Source of the DNA: Arthrobacter cheniae
GTDB lineage: Bacteria; Actinomycetota; Actinomycetes; Actinomycetales; Micrococcaceae
Direction of reading: 5' to 3'
Length of the DNA: 64,000 bases
Assembly: GCF_003602275.1 (NCBI RefSeq)
Contig: NZ_QZVT01000002.1
Location: forward strand, 186,001 to 250,000
Of the stretch, positions 17,006 to 24,320 are shown piece by piece (the first letter of the stretch is position 1; the number at the start of each line of letters is the position of its first letter). Made by a program: the position numbers and the translations under genes. The notes below the pieces were generated by a model. The model was not told where the DNA came from. It saw only the letters and a list, made by a program, of their open reading frames with translations, and made no database searches.

Positions 17006-19288
17006 TTAGACCGGCTCCGGCCAAGTGACCCGGCCAGAGAGGTCCGCGAGTACGCCGCCTTCCATGTGCGCGTATTCGAATTGGCGGGTCTCGGGGTGGT
17101 TGCCGCCGTAGGTGCCGTAGTGGAACTGCGGGCCCACTGCCCGGTTGTACCCGATGGCGGCGGGTGCATCGAAGTAGCTGACCCCGTCGAACCATGCCTT
17201 CAGGTAGCCGCCGCCACTCTTGCTGAAGGTGGATGCCGAGACGAACCGGTGCCACTTGCCCGGCGTGAAGGTGAAACCGGTACGGACCACCGTGGAAGGG
17301 CTGGCGGTGCTCTTGTTCGGCCATGAACCGCCAACGAGCAGCGGGTTCACCTGAGCCGAGCTGCCGTTGATCGGGTCGGACCGGGTGATGAGGTGCACCT
17401 TGTTGCCCTCGTACTGGACGAGGGACAGTTCGGGAGACAGCCCTGACGTATCGCCGGCATCGTTCGTGTACCGGTATTGGAACATGAGGACGTAGGCATC
17501 GCTTGAGACCGACGGCTTCAGGATGCGGAACCAGAAACTCGTCCAGACCGGCACGTCGAAGGGCAGTGCCCCGCCGACGATCAGCTCGGCGCGGCGCTGA
17601 GTCGCCCCGTCTTCAGGCATCCGGTCACCGTTACGGATCTCGAAACGTGTCCGGTGTCGGGCGTTCCGTGCGACCTGGACCGCGTAGAACGTCTTCTCAT
17701 CGGCGAGGACCGATGTTTCGCCGTGGGTCGCAGCCAACTGAAGGGAGCCGATGGCCTGATCCCGTAGCGCCCTACCCGAGTTCAGGAACCGGGGGATATT
17801 CACGAACTGAGGCGGGGCGAGCACTTCCGAATCGCCGGGCACGTAGGCGGCTCGCGGGACGAGAAGGATCTTTTCGACCGTGTAGCTCCCATCGAGGGCA
17901 GACGCGATGTTCAGCGACTTACCCACGACGGTGACGTTCCGGGCGATGACGCCCCGCTCGGCCGTCATCGCGAGAAGGGCATACTCGCCATTAGCCGGAA
18001 CTGTCAGGGTGTGAGTCGACGCCGGCCATGATCCGACGAGGTAGGGCGGCTGGATGAACGCTTCGCCCTGCCGGGCGTGCGTGGTCGCGGTCGTCATGAA
18101 GTCACCGATAGACAGGATCACCGGCTCGGCGCCGACACCGCCGTTGCGGGTGATGACCACGAGTGCCACCTGTGCCGCACCCCCGGGATCGCCGAGGCGT
18201 ACCGTCGCACGGTGCTTCCCGCCGTTGAGGGTGGAGACGGGCACGGTGGCGCCGAGGACGCCGGTCGAGGAGTTGAACCATCCGGCGTGAAGTCGGGCGT
18301 TGTCCACCGCTGCGGTCGGGTGGGTCAGTTCACAGTTGAAGGACAGGATGACGTCTGATCCTGGCGTGAAGATCGGGACGCGGATACCGGCCGCAAGCGC
18401 CCCGCCTACGGGCGTGATGCTGAAGGTCAGGCTAGTCGGCGCCACGCTGACCACCGTTTTGACCTGGCTGTTATTGTGCCCGAACCACTGGGAGGGGAAC
18501 GCGCCACCGGACCCGACAACTCCGACCGTGCCACCGCTAAACGGGTAGTTCGGGGTGATGTTCGCCCCGGCCTGGAACGCTTGGAGGGCGCCACTCGTGG
18601 CGAATGTCGGGGCTGTGAGGGTCGCGACGGTTGCCCGGTCGGGCTGGCGTACGTTCTCAAGCCGGTAGTCGCCGTTCACGAAGTCGGCCAGGACAGAGGA
18701 CTTGGCGTAGAGCGATTCGAGTGTCCGGGCGTACGTCGTCAGGGCTTCCGTTTTGTCCAGTTTGGGTGCGGTCTCGGTCGCAATAGTGGCACTTAGTGCA
18801 ACTCGCGCCGCCGTTCCTGGTGTTTGGATTTCGGTGGCGATGGCCTGAGCGGTCGGGACGACGTTGGAGCCGTCCTGGCCGGGCTCGCCCTTGAAGGTCC
18901 CTGCCGCAGCGGCAGCCTCCAGCTCAGCCGTAACACGGGCAGGCATCTCGGCCGCTACCAACTGAGCAGCTGCACGTGCCTCGTCAACAGCTTTCTTCAT
19001 GCCGTCGTTGGAGAGACGCTCCCATTCGAAGGTCCCGGACTTGAAGATGTGGGCGTAACTGTCCGATGTGACCCGGACGTCGGGCATGACGGACCGGTCC
19101 GATGTTTTGATGGTCGTCGCCGCTCGCCCGCCCACCTTCACCGGCAGGGGATTGGTTTTGGAGATGTCACCGAGCTCAAACACCTGGAACTCCGCGCCAG
19201 GTGCAGCGATGAACTCACTGACCGAATCGTCTGCGTCAACATTCGCCGAGTTACCGGCGACGACACCTTCGTAGAAAACTTCCAACAT
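17006..19288 (-). CDS. Phage tail-fibre/minor tail-like protein with C-terminal lyase-like beta-sandwich
   Basis: 760 residues, the largest protein of the island. Residues 1-90 form a compact head with strands; 95-215 are Ala/Glu-rich, helical and coiled-coil-like, and include a single collagen-type GEPGQDG. Residues 220-480 are strand-rich. The last 230 residues (VWTSFWFRILKP, GKWHRFVSASTFS, YLKAWFDGVSYF, FEYAHMEGG) look like a concanavalin-type jelly roll of the polysaccharide/heparin lyase or LamG kind, as found in receptor-binding tail proteins. AGGAG 9 nt before ATG supports the start. In an element without a capsid, such a protein could change the host range of helper particles; the exact fold needs structural prediction. 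Confidence 0.75.
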   Translation of the reverse strand: MLEVFYEGVVAGNSANVDADDSVSEFIAAPGAEFQVFELGDISKTNPLPVKVGGRAATTIKTSDRSVMPDVRVTSDSYAHIFKSGTFEWERLSNDGMKKAVDEARAAAQLVAAEMPARVTAELEAAAAAGTFKGEPGQDGSNVVPTAQAIATEIQTPGTAARVALSATIATETAPKLDKTEALTTYARTLESLYAKSSVLADFVNGDYRLENVRQPDRATVATLTAPTFATSGALQAFQAGANITPNYPFSGGTVGVVGSGGAFPSQWFGHNNSQVKTVVSVAPTSLTFSITPVGGALAAGIRVPIFTPGSDVILSFNCELTHPTAAVDNARLHAGWFNSSTGVLGATVPVSTLNGGKHRATVRLGDPGGAAQVALVVITRNGGVGAEPVILSIGDFMTTATTHARQGEAFIQPPYLVGSWPASTHTLTVPANGEYALLAMTAERGVIARNVTVVGKSLNIASALDGSYTVEKILLVPRAAYVPGDSEVLAPPQFVNIPRFLNSGRALRDQAIGSLQLAATHGETSVLADEKTFYAVQVARNARHRTRFEIRNGDRMPEDGATQRRAELIVGGALPFDVPVWTSFWFRILKPSVSSDAYVLMFQYRYTNDAGDTSGLSPELSLVQYEGNKVHLITRSDPINGSSAQVNPLLVGGSWPNKSTASPSTVVRTGFTFTPGKWHRFVSASTFSKSGGGYLKAWFDGVSYFDAPAAIGYNRAVGPQFHYGTYGGNHPETRQFEYAHMEGGVLADLSGRVTWPEPV

Positions 19289-19292
19289 ACGA

Positions 19293-19478
19293 TCAAACTC
19301 CTAATTCTGTAGTGAGGCGGCGGACATCCCCGACCGACACAAGGGTCCGACCGGAAACGTCACCGTGATCGACAAGCGTTCCCTGCTCGAGGAGTGCACG
19401 GATGGTTGCCTCAGGGACGTCGGTGATGGTGGCCGCCACGCTCGGCGGTTGAAGATTGCTGATGGGTATTTGAGTCAT
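19293..19478 (-). CDS. Small helix-turn-helix-like protein
   Basis: 61 residues with a strong AGGAGG 5 nt before ATG. The segment PEATIRALLEQGTLVDHG-RTLVSVGDVRRLTTELG resembles the MerR/HTH_17 winged-helix pattern in which a turn is followed by a wing and a capping helix, but it is short, and it may instead be an assembly protein encoded before the fibre. It ends 4 nt before the start of the tail-fibre-like gene. Confidence 0.68.
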   Translation of the reverse strand: MTQIPISNLQPPSVAATITDVPEATIRALLEQGTLVDHGDVSGRTLVSVGDVRRLTTELGV

Positions 19479-19550
19479 GAAGGCCTCCTGGGCCAGTTGG
19501 TGCGGGCGGATGGTTCGTGTGGAAAAAACCGGGAAGAGGTATTGGCTACT

Positions 19551-19793
19551 TCAAATCACGACCTCGCTCCATGGCTGGTCAGGCACGACGCCGGTCCATG
19601 ACGGAAGCCCCTCAGAGCCGTCGGGCAAGTTGTCAGCGGCCCACTGGTGCCGTGCGTCATTCCATGCCGCCCAGCGCTGATACTCAGACGCGCCAGGCCA
19701 ACTGTCAGGCTCGAACACGACCACGCTCGCCGGGAACCCCGCCGGCACCTCCGCAGGCCGCCTACGTCGCCTAACCACGGCGTCGGCCCACAT
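19551..19793 (-). CDS. Hypothetical small island protein
   Basis: 80 residues from ATG 19791-19793, overlapping the end of the terminase gene by 23 nt. A GTG 8 codons into the overlap region (GTGGTTAG) is an alternative start. It has a basic N-terminus (VVRRRRRP) and a Trp-rich C-terminal part (YQRWAAWNDARHQWAADN), a pattern seen in small actinophage proteins next to terminase genes. No function can be given. Confidence 0.6.
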   Translation of the reverse strand: MWADAVVRRRRRPAEVPAGFPASVVVFEPDSWPGASEYQRWAAWNDARHQWAADNLPDGSEGLPSWTGVVPDQPWSEVVI

Positions 19794-20103
19794 AGACTCC
19801 GCGGACACCGTTGGACGGCGGCAGGTCATCGTCCAACCCGGGTATCTGCAGCGTTACCAGCAGCCGAGCAAGAGCCAGGCGCTGCTGGCGGGCTTCAGCG
19901 ACTGCGGGATGGACCCGGGACCCCTGAGAACTCGTGAGCATCAGTCCGTCCTTCTTCACGGCGGCGTCGAGCCCCGCAACACGGTCGCGGATCCTGCACG
20001 CCTCCTCGAGGACGGCCAGCTCATGCTCAGCCCACTCGAACTCGTCCGTACACGAGTCCCACAGCTTCCGGCCCGGTGCATTCAAGCCCCTAGGTACTGC
20101 CAT
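19771..20103 (-). CDS. terS: Phage terminase small subunit, P27 family
   Basis: 110-residue DNA-packaging specificity factor. The P27 pattern is clear: PRGLNAPGRKLWDSCTDEF, then AEHELAVLEEACRIRDRVAGLDAAV, GLMLTSSQGSRVHPAVAEAR and a final helix QRLALARLLVTLQIPG. ATG at 20103 has AGAAGG 8 nt upstream. The matching large ATPase subunit (TerL) is absent from the island. In PICI/SaPI satellites a lone TerS joins the helper phage TerL so that satellite DNA is packaged instead of phage DNA; the same role is inferred here. Confidence 0.85.
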   Translation of the reverse strand: MAVPRGLNAPGRKLWDSCTDEFEWAEHELAVLEEACRIRDRVAGLDAAVKKDGLMLTSSQGSRVHPAVAEARQQRLALARLLVTLQIPGLDDDLPPSNGVRGVYVGRRRG

Positions 20104-20217
20104 CTGAAGCACCTTCTACTGCCCCAAGGGCTGTTTGTTTCGGGCCGGGGAGAGATATTGCCTAACCCCAGCGGTGCTACTCGTTGTGTCGAGGGGGGAC
20201 CCCCGGGTGGGTCGGTC

Positions 20218-21036
20218 CTACTTGAGGAGCTGTGCGGCTTGTGCCCCATGGTGGAAGGCGGTGACGGCTCGGCGTGCCTGCAGTGCTTGCCCGGCTTCGA
20301 TGCCTTCCTGCATTGCATATGCGTGCTCCCTCCGCTTGTTCGTCTCAGTCGGGCCCGCGAGGCTGACTGTGTGTCCGGCGCTCACTCCTGCCCAGTGCGT
20401 GAGGTTCTTGCCGAGCATGCGGATGTCATCGGCGGGGGTGTCGCCCGTATGCAGCCGCCGGACGGTGCTGCCTACTGGCGTACCGTCGAGCCTGCCGATG
20501 ATGCTGAGGAGCATGTTGATTGCCGAGTCCAGTGCCTGCAGAGTGTGCAGTGCTTCCCGTGCTTCTGTGTTCGCTCGTGCCACTTCGATCCCGGCTTTGA
20601 GAATCCGTTCGTCGTCGAGGTCGTCCATCCCACCGGCTATGAGTACGGCGTGTGCGGCGCTCAGCCTCTGGCCTGCCTCGTCGTACACGGGCTTGAACGC
20701 TTCCACGATCTCGTCGAGGTTGTCGGCGACGACCGTGTACAGCCGTGTCCTGGCTACTTCGGTCAGCGCTTCTGTGCCTGACATCTGCCGGAGCTTCTCC
20801 ATCACGATGGCTTCCTGGATCCCCTGGTCGGTGAAGGGGTCGGTGCCTGCTTCGAGCGAGTCATTGACCGCTTCGGGGACGCTCTTGCCGGTGAAGTTCA
20901 GCTCGGCGGCTGCGTTGATCAGGCCCATCCTGCGGTCGAGCTCTTTGCGGATCTGGACGGGGATGGTGACCTTGTGTGCGTCCGCGGCCTTGAGAAGCTG
21001 GCGGACGGTGAGGGGAAGGGTTCTGGAGACGCTCAT
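20218..21036 (-). CDS. Hypothetical island protein, helical
   Basis: 272 residues, acidic, almost all helical, no membrane segment. Blocks include VRQLLKAADAHKVTIPVQIRKELDRRMGL near the start and repeated amphipathic helices around 85-170. No enzymatic motif. AAAGGA before ATG supports the start, which overlaps the upstream 63-residue gene by 4 nt (ATGA). It is immediately upstream of the small terminase, so a role in packaging, scaffolding or helper interference is possible but unproven. Confidence 0.72.
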   Translation of the reverse strand: MSVSRTLPLTVRQLLKAADAHKVTIPVQIRKELDRRMGLINAAAELNFTGKSVPEAVNDSLEAGTDPFTDQGIQEAIVMEKLRQMSGTEALTEVARTRLYTVVADNLDEIVEAFKPVYDEAGQRLSAAHAVLIAGGMDDLDDERILKAGIEVARANTEAREALHTLQALDSAINMLLSIIGRLDGTPVGSTVRRLHTGDTPADDIRMLGKNLTHWAGVSAGHTVSLAGPTETNKRREHAYAMQEGIEAGQALQARRAVTAFHHGAQAAQLLK

Positions 21037-21224
21037 CGCGTTGTCCTTTCGTCGGTGGTCTTGCGTGGGCTGTTGCTGGGGGTGAGGTGTCCTCCGTGGA
21101 TCCAGAGGCCTGCGAGGCCTGCGTCCACGAGCCGCTGCGCGAGGGCATCACCATTGACCGGCTCGCTGATGACTTCAGCGGGCCTGTTGCGCTTTCGCTG
21201 TTTCGGGTCGTGCTTCTGCGGCAT
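21033..21224 (-). CDS. Small basic hypothetical protein
   Basis: 63 residues, MPQKHDPKQRKRNRPAEV at the start, no domain. The ATG at 21222-21224 shares one base with the stop of the previous gene (TGATG), its stop overlaps the next start (ATGA), and AAGGG lies upstream. The tight coupling is the main support for it being a gene. Confidence 0.6.
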   Translation of the reverse strand: MPQKHDPKQRKRNRPAEVISEPVNGDALAQRLVDAGLAGLWIHGGHLTPSNSPRKTTDERTTR

Positions 21225-21367
21225 CAGCGTTTTCCCTTCTTGGGTGCGTTGGGGCAGGAGGGTTGGTGGGCGTACTCGTAGGTGCATCGGCCCATCGCCC
21301 CGGCGGTGGACTCCCTAACCGTGGGGAAGCACTTCCTGCACTCCGACGGGGCTACTCGTCGCTTCAT
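21224..21367 (-). CDS. Small four-cysteine protein, zinc-ribbon-like
   Basis: 47 residues, very basic, with Cys10, Cys13, Cys28 and Cys38 (SECRKCF, GRCTYEY, PSCPNAP), consistent with a zinc-binding knuckle. ATG overlaps the stop of the replication-initiator-like gene (ATGA); GAAAGAAG lies upstream. Probably a nucleic-acid- or protein-binding accessory factor. Confidence 0.58.
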   Translation of the reverse strand: MKRRVAPSECRKCFPTVRESTAGAMGRCTYEYAHQPSCPNAPKKGKR

Positions 21368-22011
21368 GTAGCTGCTTCTTTCTTTCGGAGGGTGTTGAGG
21401 ATGGCGTACGGGTGAACTCCGGATTCCCACATCCCCGCGGCTGTCCGGCCGTCGATTCCCTGGACTCCGACGCCTTCGCTCGATAGCCAGAGCTCGAGCT
21501 CTTCGAAGTCGCTCTCAGGCTCAGGGGGAGAATTCGCGCGATCGCCGGGAGGTGATCCCGAGACAGAGGTCTCGGAATGATGGAGAGGATCTGTTGTAGA
21601 AGATCTGTTGGTGTATCTCAGCTGTGATACCCGGTCGGCTTCGTCTGATACCCGGTCTGTCGACTGTGATACCCGGTCTTGGTCTCGCTGCTCCCCTACC
21701 GGGTATCTCAGCTGTGATACCCGGTCGTCCGTGAGGTAGAGGTCGTAGCTGTCAGCCCATGTCCGGTCTGGGTGCCGGTTCGATTCCGTCGTCCGAGTAA
21801 TCCACTCGTCTTCTCGGAGCGCTTTGAGTTGGCGCTTGATGGTGATGAGAGACTTACCCGTGACGGCAGCTAGCAGCTTGTTCCCTGGGTGCGCGTTCCG
21901 CCCCTCGGCGGTCGTGTAGTCCCAGAGCGCGAAGGCGACACTCTTCTGCACGTCTGACAAAGCTGAGCGCGACACTGCTCTGTGCCAGTCGAACTTGAAG
22001 GATGAACGCAT
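21364..22011 (-). CDS. Replication-initiator-like protein (phage O/DnaD type winged helix) with internal repeats
   Basis: 215 residues. The N-terminal 95 residues form a winged-helix domain (DWHRAVSRSALSDVQKSVAFALW, then GNKLLAAVTGKSLITIKRQLKALREDEWI) typical of helix-turn-helix replication proteins of phages and islands. A linker at about 100-150 contains four DRVS repeats, and a C-terminal 70-residue domain ends GMWESGVHPYAILNTLRKK. The DNA encoding the linker has iteron-like direct repeats, as in lambda O, where the origin lies inside the initiator gene. GGAAAG upstream of ATG 22009-22011 supports the start. Role as initiator is inferred from architecture and position. Confidence 0.7.
   Translation of the reverse strand: MRSSFKFDWHRAVSRSALSDVQKSVAFALWDYTTAEGRNAHPGNKLLAAVTGKSLITIKRQLKALREDEWITRTTESNRHPDRTWADSYDLYLTDDRVSQLRYPVGEQRDQDRVSQSTDRVSDEADRVSQLRYTNRSSTTDPLHHSETSVSGSPPGDRANSPPEPESDFEELELWLSSEGVGVQGIDGRTAAGMWESGVHPYAILNTLRKKEAAT
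21613..21727. repeat. Iteron-like direct repeats and two near-palindromes, candidate island replication origin
   Basis: TGATACCCGGTC occurs four times on the plus strand at 21625-21636, 21646-21657, 21667-21678 and 21715-21726. The first three are spaced by exactly 21 bp, two helical turns. The first and last copies extend into GTATCTCAGCTGTGATAC (21613-21630 and 21703-21720), a palindrome apart from one base pair. Regular spacing and dyads inside an initiator-like gene fit a replication origin. Confidence 0.68.
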
Positions 22012-22037
22012 GGTGGCTGCTTTCCGGGTGTGATTGG

Positions 22038-22403
22038 TCAGCAGGTGACTTCTGGTGTCTCCCGCGTCATACCGGTGGCAGTGATCCATGCGATGTGCTC
22101 AGAGGCACCGAGAAGCATTTGCGTGAATTGTGCAAGCTGCACCGGGGTGATGTCGCTCGCGCAGTCGACGGCGATGGTGAGACCTTCAGCGCCAGTCCAC
22201 ACCAGCTTTACCGACGCGAATTCGGTCTCCGTGCCTGGTCCCCACCACAGGTTCGGGTTGTCGGGATCCTGGGTGAAGTTCTTCGGTCGAGTGGTGGTCA
22301 TCTCTTGAGTGCTCATCGTTGTGTCCCCTTGCAAGTTGTTCTTGATACCTCGAATGGCGAGTAGACGCCGTAGTCGATTCCTCTGATCCGCGGTGAGCGC
22401 CAT
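22038..22403 (-). CDS. Small protein, paralogue of the left-end island protein
   Basis: 121 residues if translation begins at ATG 22401-22403, which has GGAGGGAG upstream and shares a base with the Xis stop (TGATG). A second start at 22314-22316 (AAGGGG upstream) would give 92 residues and better match the 74-residue paralogue at 15192-15416. The shared core is FTQDPDNPNLWWGP followed by strands and a helix near TPVQLAQFTQMLLG. No known function. Confidence 0.7.
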   Translation of the reverse strand: MALTADQRNRLRRLLAIRGIKNNLQGDTTMSTQEMTTTRPKNFTQDPDNPNLWWGPGTETEFASVKLVWTGAEGLTIAVDCASDITPVQLAQFTQMLLGASEHIAWITATGMTRETPEVTC

Positions 22404-22600
22404 CAGCGCTCCCTCCGTTCCTCAATCCAGGAGTCGAAGTCTGCGCGGGAGGTGCGCAGGTGCTTGCCGATGCGTAGGGCTCGCGGTGCTTTTCCCTTTG
22501 TCCGCCACTCGTAGTAAGTACGAACCGTGATACCCAGCTCGTTCGCTATCTGCTGTGGAGAAAGCCATTCGGTCGGAGTGGCTTCAGCTGTTCCTTGCAT
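22403..22600 (-). CDS. xis: Excisionase-family DNA-binding protein
   Basis: 65-residue winged-helix protein of the HTH_17/Xis class: EWLSPQQIANELGITVRTYYEWRTKGKAPRALRIGKHLRTSRADFDSWIEERRE. The turn (ELGITVRTYYEWR), wing (RIGKHLRT) and capping helix are complete. It is the first gene of the leftward operon, behind a strong promoter, as excisionase/control genes are in satellites and temperate phages. It probably assists integrase in excision and may also regulate. Start ATG has GGAGAGGG upstream. Confidence 0.85.
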   Translation of the reverse strand: MQGTAEATPTEWLSPQQIANELGITVRTYYEWRTKGKAPRALRIGKHLRTSRADFDSWIEERRER

Positions 22601-22619
22601 GTACGTCCCTCTCCTCTCG

Positions 22620-22716
22620 GGAATAATTCCATGCCCTGGAATATTCCGCTGGGAGAGACGCTACTGCTACTAATGATTCCTGTCAATTGCTCTTGTGACG
22701 TGTTGTCACCTATCCT
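22620..22716. promoter_or_regulatory. Back-to-back promoters and operators of the island switch
   Basis: Leftward promoter: -35 TTGACA (complement of 22681-22686), 17-nt spacer, -10 TAGCGT (complement of 22658-22663). Rightward promoter: -35 TTGCTC at 22687-22692, 18-nt spacer, -10 TATCCT at 22711-22716, placing the start of transcription at or next to the repressor ATG (22724). Palindromes GGAATAATTCC (22620-22630) and GGAATATTCC (22638-22647) lie downstream of the leftward start, with a half site GATTCC at 22675-22680. GTGAC-N5-GTCAC (22695-22709) lies in the rightward spacer. Confidence 0.7.
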
Positions 22717-22723
22717 TCGGAGC

Positions 22724-23131
22724 ATGGAACAGAGCATCGAAAGTAAGCTGGGCCAGCATGTCCGCCTGCTGCGTGTGTCTCATGGAATGACGCAGGCAGA
22801 ACTCGCCTCAGCGATGCGCGAGCAGGGCTGCCGCGTCACGCAGGCAACAATCGCGAAAATCGAGAAGGGCTCGCGGCCCCTCCCGGTGACCGAGATAATC
22901 GCGCTCGCGAAGGCGTTCGGTCTGCGCACTTCGTTCTTCATGCGCCTAGTCGAGGGGGACCCAGTAGCCGATGAGCTAGCTCAGGTGGAGGCAACTCTTG
23001 CCGGACTAGCCACCGAGGAGCGCCAAGCGAGGGACCGCATTCGTGACCTGGAGGGTGAGATCGGCGCTATCGATCGGGCTCGCCAGAAAGCACTGAAGCG
23101 CAAAGCCATTCTTGTGAAGACCAATGCCTAG
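22724..23131 (+). CDS. XRE/cI-type repressor of the island
   Basis: 135 residues. N-terminal helix-turn-helix (LGQHVRLLRVSHGMTQAELASAM, TQATIAKIEKGSRPLPVTEIIALAKAFGL) followed by a coiled-coil C-terminal half (DELAQVEATLAGLATEERQARDRIRDLEGEI) for dimerisation. It lacks the peptidase domain of LexA/cI, so it is more likely relieved by a protein antirepressor than by RecA, as in SaPI Stl; that is inference. The ATG has no Shine-Dalgarno and lies about 7 nt after the -10 box, so the mRNA is probably leaderless. Its end overlaps the integrase start by 8 nt. Confidence 0.88.
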   Translation: MEQSIESKLGQHVRLLRVSHGMTQAELASAMREQGCRVTQATIAKIEKGSRPLPVTEIIALAKAFGLRTSFFMRLVEGDPVADELAQVEATLAGLATEERQARDRIRDLEGEIGAIDRARQKALKRKAILVKTNA

Positions 23132-24320
23132 GCCTCCCCTACCGCTGGGCTCCTGGGGGAAGGTCAGCCGCGATCAAGTCTCTCCCGGCGTCTGGCGCGC
23201 CATGGCTCGCTTCCGAGACTTCGACGGCATCACACGCAAGGTGGAGGTGCGAGCCGCAGCGACGTCGAAAGCCGATCGTGGCGCGCGAGCGGAGCGTCTG
23301 CTCATAGCTACGCTGCTGGATCGTGCAGCACCTGCCGGCGAGGACGTCACAGCCGATATGCGGCTCTCGAAGCTCTCGGTCGTCTGGTGGACCGAGTTCG
23401 AGCAGATGGACCGCGCACAGAACACACGGAGACGCTACCGCGAGGTGCTGGACGCCTACGTACTCCCCGGTGTTGGCGGTTTGAAGATCCGTGAGGCTTC
23501 GGTCAGCATCCTGGACCGCTTCCTGAAGACCATGACGGCCCAGCATGGCGCCGCCACGGCGAAGCTGTGCAAGACGGTCCTCTCGGGCATGCTGGGGCTC
23601 GCCGCACGCCACGGTGCACTCGAGTTGAACCCCCTGCGGGACGTTGCGGCGATCGCGGCAACCAAGAGCGAGGTAAAGGCGCTTGGGATCGAGGAAGTGC
23701 ACGCTCTTCGGGCAGGCCTGCACCTGTGGCAGACCTCGAAGCCTGCGCGTGGTCGGCCGCGTCCGACCGACCTCCTCGACGTCGTAGACGTCATGCTCGC
23801 GACCGGGGCCCGCATTGGAGAGGCACTGGCGGTGCGCTGGAGCGACATCGACCTCAGCCCGAAGCGCCCCACGCTCACAGTCAACGGGACGGTCATTCAC
23901 GTCAGCGGTAAAGGGCTCACGCTGCAGGAGCACCCGAAGAGCACGAACTCCCGGCAGCGCTACGTGCTCCCCCCGTTCGCCGTTGAGATGCTCTTGCGAC
24001 GTCAGGTGCAGCAGAGCGCTGGCAACGCTTGGGACGTCGTCTTTCCGTCCTCGACGGGGACGCTGCGGGATCCCAACAACTTCCGGAAGCAGTGGCGCTC
24101 GGCGCGTGACGAGCTCGGCTTCTCGTGGGTTACGCCGCACACGTTCCGAAAGGCCGTAGGGACGATCCTCGCGGCCTCGGAGGGCATGGCAGCGGCGTCG
24201 GCGCAGCTCGGGCATTCCAGTGAGCAGGTGACCCGCACGCATTATGTACAGCGCGTGCACGACGCCCCTGATATGAGCCAGATTCTTCAGACATTCGGTA
24301 CCAGAGACGAGACGCTTTGA
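23124..24320 (+). CDS. int: Tyrosine recombinase, island integrase
   Basis: 398-residue integrase. An N-terminal arm-binding region is followed by a SAM-like core-binding domain (about 75-165) and the catalytic domain with Arg230 (TGARIGEAL), His339 and Arg342 (PHTFRKA), His364 (LGHSS) and the nucleophile Tyr374 (THYVQ). A Lys in HPKSTNSRQR supplies the beta-turn lysine. All catalytic residues are present. It lies 0.63 kb from the tRNA-Arg gene whose 3' end is the attachment site and is co-transcribed with the repressor, so integration and repression are linked. Confidence 0.94.
   Translation: MPRPPLPLGSWGKVSRDQVSPGVWRAMARFRDFDGITRKVEVRAAATSKADRGARAERLLIATLLDRAAPAGEDVTADMRLSKLSVVWWTEFEQMDRAQNTRRRYREVLDAYVLPGVGGLKIREASVSILDRFLKTMTAQHGAATAKLCKTVLSGMLGLAARHGALELNPLRDVAAIAATKSEVKALGIEEVHALRAGLHLWQTSKPARGRPRPTDLLDVVDVMLATGARIGEALAVRWSDIDLSPKRPTLTVNGTVIHVSGKGLTLQEHPKSTNSRQRYVLPPFAVEMLLRRQVQQSAGNAWDVVFPSSTGTLRDPNNFRKQWRSARDELGFSWVTPHTFRKAVGTILAASEGMAAASAQLGHSSEQVTRTHYVQRVHDAPDMSQILQTFGTRDETL

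Noticed and set aside
22546..22737. A 63-codon frame across the repressor/Xis intergenic region
   Set aside because: It runs through both promoters and the Xis gene in another frame, with no start signal.
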